A stretch of DNA of 64,000 nucleotides from Lasiosphaeria ovina (taxonomy: Eukaryota > Ascomycota > Sordariomycetes > Sordariales > Lasiosphaeriaceae). Positions 12,301 to 23,506 of the stretch are shown here, one piece after another (position 1 is the stretch's first letter; every line of letters begins with the position of its first letter). The notes below the pieces were generated by a model. It made no database searches. It had not been told where the DNA came from and worked only from the letters and a program-made list of their open reading frames with translations. Location of the stretch: assembly GCA_033439765.1 (NCBI GenBank), contig JAULSN010000005.1, positions 2,681,001 to 2,745,000 on the forward strand, read 5' to 3'. The position numbers were made by a program, and so were the translations under genes.

Positions 12301-13748
12301 TCGGTCCAGTCTCTGTAGTGCTCATTCTTGAGCAGCCAGCGACAAGTCTTTGCCTCCGCCGTTTTGAGTGTCAACAGGCGGGCATCCATTTGCTTGAAGC
12401 GAAGCCCTTCTATCAACTCCTTCTGCTGTTGTGTTGGAAGCGTTGGCGTATTCATTGCGGTTTCCGAGTTTTTCAGTCCCGGGCCTGGCTTGGCTTGCTC
12501 TTGACGCGCCCCATTATCCGTATATGCAGGCTGCACACAACGTGTTGGCGTATTCAGAGTGGAATCTGAATCTCTTCCCGTCAGTTCTCGGCCTGGATTG
12601 AGTAGCTCTCGATGAACTGCATTCTCCACTGATGCAGGCTGCACAATTCGACGAATGGCCGCTACGACTTTCCGGTACCGGGGATCATCGAGACCCGAGA
12701 ACCGACACATATCTCTATGGTCGCTTTCTATATCCCTAACAGTTTCCAGTGTTGAATCGCCGAGACATGCCGATGCATCGTCAACAACCTGATACCATGT
12801 TAGCAAAGACTCGCACAGGAGAGGGGTGACAAGTTCAGACCGACCTTGTCGCCGCCCAGAATACTCATTCCGCGCGTCTCTCTAAAGGAGACGATGTTCC
12901 ATTTCATCTCAGAAGCAAGCAGGGGGAACTCATCGCAAAGTTCTTTCAGACATTCCGAGTTGGGCAGGAGGGTCTCGACGACCTTTTTGTCTGCGGTCCA
13001 TCCCGCAGCACGGATGGCCTTCTCGGCGACATGGTGAAGAGGCCCCCTTGGATCGGCTCCCCGGTGGGGCGTACCGAAGAAGACGATGCCGATAGTAGAC
13101 GAGAATATGCTGCCGAGGTGCGCGTTGGGCGGACTGGCACATTTTGCTTTGGCCTGTCGCAAGGCTTCTTTGGCGATGATTCCGCCCAGGCTATGAGCAA
13201 CGAAGAGCAGCGGCCTATGGGTTGCCCCCTCCTGCTCGCGGGCATCGCCTAGACAACAGAGGAGCTCCCAGGCAAACCCATAGACGGTATTGTGGTCCCC
13301 AGACCCCTCGGACCTGTGGCGCACGGAGGCGTTATATCCGAATGTCAGGACACGGGCCCCGTCAACGGTCTCGGGAAGCAGATCTCGAGGCCAGTAGACT
13401 TCTTTGTTTCTGTCGGAATTCCCGTCTTGTTTTGTAGCTTGTCTGAATGGGTTGACCTTTCGGAGTTTGGAGGGGCGTTCAACGGTTTCGAGATCCCCGG
13501 AGCGAGACCGAGGATCGTCATTGCTTCGCTTGTGCGTCCGTGTTCGCTCCGGGTGGCCATTAAATCCGTGCACGAAGACAATGCTTTTGTAAAACACATC
13601 AGCGCCGGTGGATACGTAATACGGAAACCGCGAGGCAAAGAATCTTGCATTGTTTTCGGCAATAAGGTACTTACTCTACCACGGGTTTGTCTGACTCGTG
13701 GACTGTCGTTAGGCCTATTCGCTCGATCGTCGATAGCGGTGACGGCAT
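9319..13748 (-). pseudogene. NOD-like receptor: SesB-like esterase-NACHT-ankyrin, one frameshift
   Basis: Fungal NLR. Such proteins sense non-self and can trigger incompatibility cell death (family knowledge; ligand unknown). Exons: 13748-13675, 13583-12845, then 12788-9319; introns 91 and 56 bp. Order: alpha/beta-hydrolase (SesB-like) domain with VHGFNG, nucleophile motif AHSLGG (13198-13181) and GTPHRG; linker with DMCRFS; NACHT with P-loop GKPGTGKST (12257-12232) and the CFIDALDEC Walker B; C-terminal ankyrin-type repeats up to about 9420. The frame breaks at about 11590-11575: the KALKKKL frame continues as IPAGLHDLF only one base out of register. The last exon is 3470 bp, one short of a multiple of three. 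About 1427 residues would be encoded without the break. The start ATG at 13748 (MPSPLS) was chosen because the frame at 13597 opens with GTG and the spliced form restores VVDIVFVHG. Recent inactivation or an assembly error are both possible. Confidence 0.88.
11573..11600 (-). other. Frameshift site in the NLR gene
   Basis: Upstream frame reads A-L-K-K-K-L; downstream conserved segment IPAGLHDLFLDILTRD is in the next frame. The region sits in the conserved linker after NACHT and contains no plausible intron. The local sequence has three AAG codons in a row, a slippage-prone tract. Confidence 0.8.
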
Positions 13749-14624
13749 GCTGGGACCAGGCAGTTCCATTCCCTGGTGCGCGACCGAAGGCAAGTACCTT
13801 AGGTAGTGATGTAGTTCGTGGACAAGCAAAGTGCCAATCCTCTATGAACCCAGATGGCTCCAGCGACGGTGAGTGACCGGAGCCTCGTTCGGCCAAGTTG
13901 TTGAACCGAGCCTGAACGCCTTATATAGCTGCATTGGGTGTAGCCCGGCGTTTGAAGAACGCACGTAGCGGATAAACCCCCAACGTCCCCAAACGAGGAG
14001 ATTTTTTTTTTTGCACGATCTTTATTGCTTTGGCCGTGGGAGGAGCCATTGGGCACTTCGCTAACAATATGCAGGCGGGTGGCTCTTTCCACGGCCAAAT
14101 GGCCTGGCCTCACCGCCACTGGACGTCTTGAATCATGATACGCTCTCCGTAAGCTCTTGAGTCGGACCTTCCGGTGAACTCGAACAACACAACCGCGGGC
14201 AGGCAGATGCATACAGGAATCCGTTGCAAGATTTTTTCCCCCTGGGAGTTTCTTGGACTGCTGCAAAGCCACAATGGGACGCAATTCAGCTGTTAATAAT
14301 TCGCCAAAGTACGTCGTTGTATTGATTGCATGGAACCGATTTGAGACGAAGGAAAGTCATGCTTCAAAAACATCAATCGTCACCCTTGATCAAACCAGGC
14401 AATTTTAACATCGGAATGTTCATGGAAGTAACGCCAACTCCCAGCGTCCCGCTCTCAATCAGCTCTTTTCCTTGAACCGTGCCTGGAGGACTCGATCCTT
14501 GCGATAACGAGGCCTTTCGTTTCTGGGCACTGCTGCCACCACCGCCGCCGTAACCGCCGTCATTCCCGGGTGGCAGCGACCTCGGCGAGGCAGAGTGGGA
14601 GCTTGGCTCTTTGCTATGGTTGGG
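13749..14624. other. Upstream region of the NLR gene
   Basis: Nearly 900 bp between the NLR start and the end of the decayed gene at 14625. Open frames on the minus strand continue the NLR region in wrong frames. No independent gene is supported. The NLR promoter should lie here. Confidence 0.5.
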
Positions 14625-15968
14625 TTAATATTCTGGTCTGGACGACGCCGGGGGCGTGGGCTGATAGGGCTGCTCGACCACCTCGTAGCTGGCTTCATCT
14701 TCGTCTTTATCTCCGTCCGTATTTGTCGCAACCGGCGGCTCCATGCCTGACACGGGTATGGGGGGCCCTTCGGGGATGGGTCCGAGGGCACTGCGACGCT
14801 GCTTCCAGTGCTCCTTTAGTTGGTCCCTTGGGGCATACGACTGCTCCCTCGCGTGTTGTTGTTCATTCCTGAGCCCTCTTCGGCCGTCTTTATGCCCTTG
14901 GTGAGTATCCTTCACGTTTGCTGATGCGTACTGATACTGGTGGTATTTGATGGTCCCGTCCTCCGACGGGACGGCATAGTGCGTACAGAAGTTGAGACTA
15001 GTACCGTCTGTGGTAAAAGTCCTGACCTCTGCATGGCCCGGGGGGTCAGATTTCCCCGATGACTGACAGGGCCTGATTCCTAGCGTAGACAAGAGCCGCC
15101 CCGTTATAACCACTCTGTAACACCGCTTCTTTCATACTTCCATCGGGGCCCTTCCATTCCCCAGCCAAATGTGGTAGCGTTAGGGAACCGGGGTTATCCC
15201 GCCAGTATGCCCGTCGACCGGGAATGGGTCGTATTCTTGCATCTCAAGGCCTTCGGCGAAGTCAGGTTGAAGAGCCGATAGGCCATTGTTAAAACCAACG
15301 TCCTTTGGAAAGGCCGTGAAAGCCTGGCTGAACGCCCTCTTGTAACCTTTCGGATACTCCTTCAGTATCCTGTTCACCTCGACAACCATGGTCGCTTTGT
15401 TGACGGCGCCTCTAACTCTGTCGACGTAGTCCTCGTATACTAACTCGATAGGCGAAGCAGCTATACGGGATCTTGCGCACTGTTCGTGGATTTCCTTGAG
15501 ATTGGTGGTCGGCTTGGAGTATCGCGGTTCAAGGATGCCATTCTTATAGGCCTGGATAGCGAAGCCAGACGACGTTGTCGAGGTGGCCTTCGTTGCTATC
15601 GACTCACTAGTGGATTCTGGCGGAGCCGACGCCGACGCCTTATTGGGCCCCTTCTTCTTTCCCATCTTGTCGAACAGGGCCAAGTTTTTCCGTGTCAACC
15701 GCGCCCGCTTGATCTGGCGTCCGTTGTCTTCGCGGTCACCGTCGCTGCCGATCTGCCGTTTCCGCAACTGCGTGGCTGGAGAGACCTGCCTTGGCCCGTT
15801 GAGCTTGGGGTCAGGGGATGAGGTGTCTCGTGTAATATCTCCTTGCTCTGGAGGCTGTTCTCTGGAGCTCAGTCCTGTACCCGGGGAGTTTCCCAGCTTT
15901 CCTTCCGAGGCGTTGGATAGCTTTCGATGAAACTAGCGCGTCTGCGCCTTAGAAACGCCGCCGTTCAT
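14625..15968 (-). pseudogene. Decayed fungal hypothetical-protein gene
   Basis: Relic of a hypothetical protein family that I recall as recurrent in Sordariomycete genomes; function unknown. Three segments in two frames read as one protein: 15968-15195 (starts MNGGVSKAQTR, has a basic motif RARLTRKNLALFDK and AFPKDVGFNNGLSALQPDF), about 15190-15057 (SLTLPHLAGEWKGPDG) and 15055-14625 (PPGHAEVRTFTTDG, REQSYAPRDQLKEHWKQ, acidic tail). Lesions: an in-frame TAG 12 codons from the ATG (CAG to TAG would be a RIP-type change), a frameshift with small deletion near 15195, and one extra base in the G-run at 15054-15058. It lies upstream of the broken NLR, so two decayed accessory genes are adjacent. 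Family identity is from memory. Confidence 0.7.
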
Positions 15969-18900
15969 GACGGTGGTACGTGAAGGAGGGATTTGTATGT
16001 TCGCATACTTGGGTCAGGTTGGCCGACAAGAATGGGCCGCTGCCCGGTGCGAGGTTACAAAAAGGTTTGCTCTGCTCCAAGGATCATTCATTTGCCAGCG
16101 AGCGTGGTTGGCACGAAGAAATGATTTGGTCGCCTTGTCTTGGTGCCCTGCATTTTCCAGCCGCCTGCCATAAACTCATAGGCCAAAAAGCAACCCTTGT
16201 TTTAACTAAGGTGCATAACATGGAAGGTTAGACAGCGGGGGCCCTGCTCCAGCGAGTGCATGGCTGGCGTTGCATATAACTGTACGGTCTGTACCAGCTC
16301 GGGCGCGTTTATACTCTCTTGGCGTCTGGGGCTTCCCGCCTCATTCCATCTTTGGGAAAATCAAGCATGTGTCTGTACATATGCACGGGCCACATTTGCA
16401 GCCCCGTACCTTACATACGTGCTGGCGATGATTCCCGCTGAGATCCTGAAGAGATTATTAGTATTAATCCAACTGAATACCTAAACAGTCAGCACGGACC
16501 TGATAAGATGAATCTTAAATCGAGAATGATGAGAAAATATATAGTATGGGCTTATGTTTATCCGAGACAGCGGTGTAGTGATCTGTCAAAATTTGCATGT
16601 CAAGACGCACGCCACTGGCCGACCATTCTCATCCAGGTTCTCATTAACTCATTTCGAACTTCAGACGACATGAGAAATGGAGCAACTCGATCAGATGAAC
16701 ATCTATCCCAAGCTGGCGCAATTGTACTCGGTTGAGTCTCTGTAGGCAGTTGCAAAAGAGGCAGCCCAGTGAGAGCGAGGCGGGTTTCGAAAACCGGCCA
16801 ATGAGGTGCCAGGGCTGGTGGTGGAGGAATTCCAAAGGTAGACGGGGAAGCCGCGAGCGAATCACGCACTATTTTCCAGCCAGCACGCTCGACTTTCGCA
16901 GCTGCGATCACTCTCTGGACTTACCTCAGTCGGCTCTAGGTCCGAGTAATGCCACCGTCCGTGAGTATATAGGAAAGGCGTTCGATCCCGGTGGATGTGC
17001 AGAGTAGTCTCTCCGAAGTCTGTTTCCCCCCTAATTACTAGAGGCAGTCACTGCTTCATTCTTGGTCCCGGACATGGACACATCAACACAATGAACGGCC
17101 TTGGATTTCATCCCCGAGCCTCACCGGAAGTCACAGCTACAGCAGCCCACCCGCCCTAAAGCATGGCACGTTGCACGGCAAACAGAGTTCCCAAATCCGG
17201 CTTGCCCCGTTCCTCGGAGCAATGGACACCCCGAAAAGGGGTGAGCCTAGAAGAGAAGCCGAAAAAGATGCAGCGACTCCAGATACGCAAACGGTTCACG
17301 ATACGGATACGCAAACGGTTCACGAGAAGAACGGGCCAAGGGATGGCGTACTGGTACATCTGCCGTTATAACGAGAGCCATGGATCCAGAGGCTCTGGCA
17401 GAACCAGAGAGATGCGGAGAGACACCGGCCGGGAGCAGTGTCGACACACGACGCTCGCCCAATCCTCGGACGACGCCCACCAACTCCTGATCACGACCAG
17501 ACATCTGCCTGATTTCCTACTCCACCGGTCTCGGTGTGCCCTGGTCGACCCAGCAAGGAAGCGGCAGAGATAGCCGAACCTGGTCATTCCGCTAGTGCGT
17601 AGGTAGTATCTCGAGGCAAAAAGGCAACCAGAGCAAGTTATGGGCGAGACGCTCGCGAGCCGCGACTCTGGCACATCTTGGCCCCCAGTCAGAGTCTGAC
17701 ACGAGGGGAAGAGGCCGTTGCCTTTGCCGCCTATCCATCCCATAGAGACGGGGAGAGATAGGAAAGGGGTGTGGTCCCCTCTCCTACAGATTCCACGCCG
17801 GTCAAGTGCCGCACCGTCGAGGAATAGCTCACACTGCAGCAGCACAGTGCAAGATAGCACTCTCTGCCGCACGACTGGCGAGTCAGAAGGATCAGTCCTT
17901 GGCTGCCGCGGGCAGTGTTCAGCAGAGAGATGTCCTAGGGTATGGAATCTGGAGTCGCGAACGCTTAGTAACCGACAAGGCAGCAAGACTAACCCGCAGG
18001 TTCCCCACCAATGCCTATGGCATGCTGAAACATCAGAGGCTGCTTCGGACCATTGCGGACGACAGGTAGGGCTCCACGGGCCCTTCTTGTGGATCGGGAA
18101 CGATATCCAAATCTGCACGCGGGCGGCCGCTCGTCTGGCAGACTTCTTGGTTTACGACCCGGCCAAGTCAGGTCACCGACAGCTCCGGCGTGCCGCTGAG
18201 AGGCCAACTCCGAGGCGTCGACATGGGGTGCGCAAGGCCCCACGCCCGCCGCACCAAGGCTGAAGTAGCGAGAAACGGCGATGGAGGCGGGTAGCGGTTT
18301 AGCCTGAGGTCGAGCGTAGAAGTGGACTAGGGCGGTTCTTCACAAAGCCAGTCTAGTCAAGGGGGAGTCTTGGCGTGGCGTCAAGTCTAACGTCGATGCC
18401 GAGGTCGAGGGCTGTATCCGTGCTTTTGGTCTCGATGTGGCGCCAGCCTCGTCCGCCATTGGCTTGCCCTATCTTCCCATGCCCGCCGACGGCTTGCTAA
18501 TCGCCGACTTGGGATATCCAACTCGAGAAGGGCGGCAAAGCCTGAGTGCTGACATGCCAAACCATGGCACCGAAAGGCCTCCATTGCCGCAGACAAAGAC
18601 GCGCGCCGCATGTGACTGAGGTTGAATGCGGTCAGCAAAGCTTGCTTGGTCGGGGTATCCAGTTCAGTGAGTACCTTACCTACCCTACATTTTCCGCGTG
18701 TATAGAAACTAAAGGAGCAATTTTGTCAAGGTGGTGAGGGGTAAGTCAGGTTCCAGGGACGAATGGTGTGGGGGGCGGCCTCACTTAATGCTCTCACGAA
18801 CAGGCCCCCGCTCAGCTGAGGGCAACGAGGGGCGGGTGCATCCCGTGGGCATATATTTGCGGCTGTGAGGAACCACGCAGAAAACGCCTCTTCGAGAGGC

Positions 18901-21289
18901 CTTGTTTGGGCCTTATGTCATGCCCGCCAAAGTGCGGCCACGGCACGGAAATTTTCCTCTTGGTCAGAATTGCACGGGGATGATGCAACCCGTTGACGGA
19001 AACGGTTAATGGCGCAGAAAGAGGTCCTGTTCCATAGCCTTGCGGCATTGTGGCCTTATGACCTTACGGCCTCGCGAAGTCGCGACCGAAGCGACACGAA
19101 GCGATGCGATGCGACTTCAGCCTTTTGAACATTGATCCTCTCTGCGTGCGGCTGACAGTCCAACCTTGAGGATTGCGTGGACTTCACACCACCAAATGGA
19201 ACTCGGGGACTGCCTTGCTTTCCGACGCGCGCCAGACGAAGAATGAAAAAACGCCTTCCAAATTTACACGGAGAGAATGGTGGCTGTGGAAGGGAGGGCG
19301 ACTTTTACTCTGAACGTATAGTTCAGAAACTTTGAGCTGACGAGGCTGTCATTGCCCCATTGCCATTGCCATTGCCAAAATTGTAGGACCGCACATACAA
19401 CATACGACATCGGGAAGACAATCCGGAAGAAGACGGGTGGATCCAATCCAGCCGCCCGTGGCGTCAAGCCCATCGCCCTTCGTACCTTCCATACCAGTTG
19501 GGCGGGCTTGGAAGGCTAAGGGTTGAAGGCCCATCGAAGGGTTGATGTGGACGAAAGGCTGAAGGAATTGGGTATCCACAATAGGCGTTGCACGAGACAC
19601 GGGGCGGTGCAACGTCCTGACATTGGGAGGGCGCCGGCCAAGGACTTGCTTAGCAAAGAAACGGGCAGTGGAAGGGGTACGGATAGAGCACCCGTCGGCT
19701 CCAACTAACAGCCTGCCAGCAACGGGCCGGCGGTCGACGTTAGCCAACGGCAACGCAACGCCCCTGCCCACCCTGGCCAGCGATTGTTTGGCCACTCACC
19801 ACTCACCTGTCCGCCTGCCCATGGCTGGCGAGGTCGGGTGGTGACCTCACAGGCTCACGCAAAACGCCTAGCGGCCCCGGCCAGCGCCTATTTCGATTTT
19901 CGATTCTCACCACAAGCGCACGGGCAACGACAGGCCCATCTCCCGCCGTCGCTTCAGCCTCTTGTCTTGGAGGAACGAACCACGACCCAACATCCAAAAC
20001 TTAAGCGGCGTCCCGCCCTTTTTTGTTTTATTGTATCATGACCATACCCATACTACATGTTCCCTGACAATGCAACCAAAGTTTAACCAGTACATACCTA
20101 CTGTGTACACCCTGGGGCCTCCACACGTCAACTAACTCCCGTTACTTTTTTTGACACTCACTTACTCCGCTCCATCAATCCCATCTCCAGTCCCAGTTCC
20201 ATTCCCAGTCCCAATCCTGCTCGCCGTCTACTCCGCCCCGTTCTTCAATATTCCTCTGGACTTCCCGTCTGACCTCGATCCCAGAGTTCAAGTCTGTGAC
20301 GCAATGTCTTCTTGGACCGGGACCTACCTAGGTGGACCTTGGTGGACCTAGTCCTGAACCTGGACTTGGACCTCTTTGGACTACCTGCTTCGCCGGCGTA
20401 GATCACCAGAACCAATACGCGTCGGCGGTGCTGATCGCGACAGTCGGTGCCGACAGGGCCATGCCAGGCATCAAGATAAGATAATGCAAAGAGCCAGTTC
20501 CAGATCTAGTGTTCTGGACTGTACGATGCGTACTGTACTACGCGTGTAGATGGGCGAATGGGCAACAAGCGTTGCGCTTCTCGGTCAGCCTATTGGTTTT
20601 GGTTCATTCTGCTCTGCAAGCCTGCCAGTCTGCCAGTCTGCCACCATGGCGGCCGCGTTTCCGCTTCTGCGGGTTGCTGCTGGCTTCGAAGTGGTGCCGT
20701 CAATGCTTGATGGCGGGTGATTCATCTCTCTCTTTGACGTCTTGGTCTAGGTGGAGCCACACCTGTCTCGTGTGTCCCACAAGTTCAAGTCGGCCTGCTA
20801 GGGTTGCTGGTGTGGCCATGCTGTTGCTGCTTAGGTTGTCCTGTCTTGGGAAGTTGAGGAGTGCTTCGTGGCCCGGCCCATTCATTGCCCACACACCGTG
20901 CTGGGCCACACCCTCCCTTCCTCCTCACCTTGACAAATGCCTGCCCAGATGCCTACCACCTACCTACCCTACCCAAGCTCTCTCTTGTCCTTCCCCGTGA
21001 CAAGCCATGTAGCCTCATCCAAGGCCGTGCCTGGCCCCCGACCTACTTCCTTTTAAGCAAGCGTCGTCCGGCCCGCTCGAACCACTGCCCCCCGTCTCAT
21101 TCATCATTCGCTCCCCACGCTGCAGTCATTACTTGCATCCGCAGCAACTAGCCCGTCTCCGTCTGGCCTGTCAGCCTTATAACCCCTTTGCCTCCCGGTA
21201 TAACATCACACTTGGGGCCTTCATCTGTCCACCACTGTCCCCTCTTACCCACAACCTTTCAAGCACCAGACAGAGAGCCATACGTCCGC
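15969..21289. other. 5.3-kb gene-poor interval
   Basis: No gene supported. Open frames of up to 250 codons at 17.2-18.6 kb overlap on opposite strands and have no motifs, unlike real genes here. Contains a short 24-bp tandem duplication at 17282. The final 1.2 kb is C/T-rich and looks like a promoter and 5' UTR for the coiled-coil gene at 21290. Confidence 0.5.
17282..17325. repeat. Two-copy 24-bp tandem duplication
   Basis: A 20-bp block beginning GATACGCAAACGG occurs at 17282-17301 and again at 17306-17325 with period 24. Isolated local duplication in a gene-poor interval. Confidence 0.85.
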
Positions 21290-21952
21290 ATGCCGAGCCA
21301 CGGCCACCGAGTCTTCATCGAAACCACCCGTGCCGGCAGTCCCGACTTTATACTGCGCACAAAAAGCCCTCGCCTCCATCGCCGTTCCACGAGTGACGAG
21401 CGAGTCTACATACTCCAGGACGACGTGGACACCGTCCCCATGGCCACCATGCATATCTCACGGGATGCCCTCTACCGCGAGAACCACCTCCTCAAGGCAG
21501 AGCTCCGCGATAAGGAGGGAGACCTCAACCAGCACCGCATCTGGGTCCAGCAGCTGCAGCGCCAGAACAACGAGCTCCGGCGGTCCCTCGACAGCACCGC
21601 AGACGTCGACACCAAAGTGCGCGAGCTCCGGAGGAAGAACAGCAGGTTGGAGAACGAGAACAGCAGCCTCAAGATCCGCGTCCGCGAGCTCACCCGCCAG
21701 CTCAAGGACGCCGTTGACGGCCGGGTCAGCATCCTCAAGGCCCGCATCGAGTCCCTGACCAAGGAAGTCGGCGACTGGCGCCACCGCTACGATGATCTCG
21801 ACCGCCGCTACGAAGACTTAGATCGCCGATACCAGCTGCTTGGCCGGAACCTCGACGTCCACGCCGAGTCCAACCGCCGCCTGACGGCCGAGAACGAGCT
21901 CCTCTCGCGCCAGATCGAGATCGAGGCACGCATACGCCGTCGGCGCGGCTAG
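21290..21952 (+). CDS. Coiled-coil hypothetical protein (220 aa)
   Basis: Not recognised. Single exon of 220 codons. The N-terminus (about 55 residues) is basic and Ser/Arg-rich. From about residue 60 to the end there is a continuous heptad-rich coiled coil with blocks such as RELRRKNSRLENENSSL and near-identical DLDRRYEDLDRRYQ repeats; it ends in a run of arginines. No membrane segment or signal peptide. The ATG at 21290 (MPSHGHRVF) is preferred over the open frame's earlier residues, which are low-complexity leader. Strong third-position GC supports real coding. A second small coiled-coil gene lies at 30116. Role unknown; a structural or scaffold protein is a guess. Confidence 0.75.
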   Translation: MPSHGHRVFIETTRAGSPDFILRTKSPRLHRRSTSDERVYILQDDVDTVPMATMHISRDALYRENHLLKAELRDKEGDLNQHRIWVQQLQRQNNELRRSLDSTADVDTKVRELRRKNSRLENENSSLKIRVRELTRQLKDAVDGRVSILKARIESLTKEVGDWRHRYDDLDRRYEDLDRRYQLLGRNLDVHAESNRRLTAENELLSRQIEIEARIRRRRG

Positions 21953-23409
21953 TGAATCGTCTAGCCTAGCGGCACGTCTGTCTAGCGCCGGAATATGTTT
22001 ATCACCATTATTTGTCTTCGACTTTGCCCTGTTTCTTCTTCGAAAGGGAATGGGAGCTCAGGAGTCTTTATTATTTCCTGCAGGCGCCCTTCATTCAGAG
22101 GTTTTCATGGCGACATGTGGGGAGGAACCAGTGTGCGGATGACCAAGAGGTATGGCAACGCGCCCACCAATCTATTGCCCCCTTCGCCAGCTTACGATTT
22201 TGTCTCTAGAGATTGCTCCCTACCGGAAACAATGTTTCAGGCTTCTTTGTTTGCCGCAGCAATACCGCACTTTGGGGTTATGGGGGTTTCTTCTTCTCGC
22301 TCTTGGCACCCGCTGGCTTGTAGTTTGTTGTTACCTAGACTGGCGGAGGCGGACTTGCATACCCGCCTTGTTTGTGTTTTTATGTTTTAATCATTTCTCT
22401 TCGTGTACAATCTATCTAGGGGAACGGAATACTTAGAATAAAGTGGTCGCTTTGTGCCACACGGTAGGTTATCTGGGTCTTTGGGATGGGGTTACGAGGG
22501 ATGGGCTTATTCCATCGGGGCGGAGACTTGTAATAGTCTTGTGTTTTTTTTGTTTTTGTTCAATCTATGTTTGCTATCTCTCTCTGCTGTACTACATACC
22601 TACCCACCATCCATCTGAAGGGCGCACCTACCTTAGCTAGCTGCTTACCTCTACAAAATTGTCCCTATGTAATCCAATTAGACTTGGACACAGATAACAG
22701 AAACCAGAGTTAAAACCAAAAAATGGGAATCCCATCTGTCTACGAAAACCAGGAGGCGAAAAAGCCTGGTTGCGATGCTGGGATGGCAATGCCAGAAAAT
22801 GACGTCTAGGTTACCTAGGCAGGTTCAAGCAAGATTTTCGCACCGATGTGCGCTGCGTATATGTGCGTGCGTATGCCTACATACAAACAATCCGAGGGAG
22901 GCGGGCGTGTGAGTGCGAGAAGCCATGGACGTCCGTCGGACTATCGATTGCGGGCGGAGAGCAGTAGTGTACGGATAACAGGTCCGTCCGTAGGTACGTA
23001 CTGTGCGATGCGATGCGTGTCGCACAGTGCGTGTGTGCACGATGCAGTATGCCATGCCATGGCTGGAAATAGGCAGGTAGGTACTCAGTATGGAGTTTTG
23101 CCTCCCCCCCTTTCTTTTTTCTTTGTTGCGTTATTGGTACTGGTGGCCAATCATGTGCCAAGGGTGTATGGTTTCTGAGACGTTGGTTATGGAAGGTAAA
23201 TGTACCTGGCCTGGGCGCTGCTGCTGCCTTATTTGTCTAGACTTACATTGTTTCTGATCAACTGATATTGGCTTGCTGTGGGGCGCAGTTAGCTAGTGAG
23301 CACTTCTTGCTCTCTGTTCAAACGCACTCTTTGGGAACACGTCCCGCCCTTTGGCCTTTCTTGCTTCCGCCTGGCGTTTATACCCCTGAGTTTGGACAGA
23401 GTGAGTATA

Positions 23410-23446
<37 letters not shown>

Positions 23447-23506
23447 GTGAGTCAAGACTACTACCAAGACATATTACTGGTCACGGCTGAAGGGTTTCTG
23501 GTCGCA
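21953..23506. other. Intergenic, convergent
   Basis: About 1.5 kb between the coiled-coil gene and the kinase-like gene on the minus strand. Contains a (GT)17 microsatellite and an CCTAGG palindrome near 22808. No gene supported. Confidence 0.5.
23412..23445. repeat. (GT)17 microsatellite
   Basis: Seventeen uninterrupted GT units, about 65 bp beyond the kinase-like gene's stop codon and likely to be length-polymorphic between strains. Confidence 0.95.

Noticed and set aside
13345..13896. Open frame of 183 codons overlapping the NLR 5' end
   Set aside because: Out of frame with the spliced NLR reading VVDIVFVHG; it spans intron 1.
17163..18263. Overlapping open frames of 136-250 codons on both strands
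   Set aside because: Frames on opposite strands overlap, codon pattern unlike the real genes, no recognisable motif.
20509..21000. Open frame of 163 codons upstream of the coiled-coil gene
   Set aside because: Cys/Ser/Pro/Leu-rich low complexity in a probable leader region.
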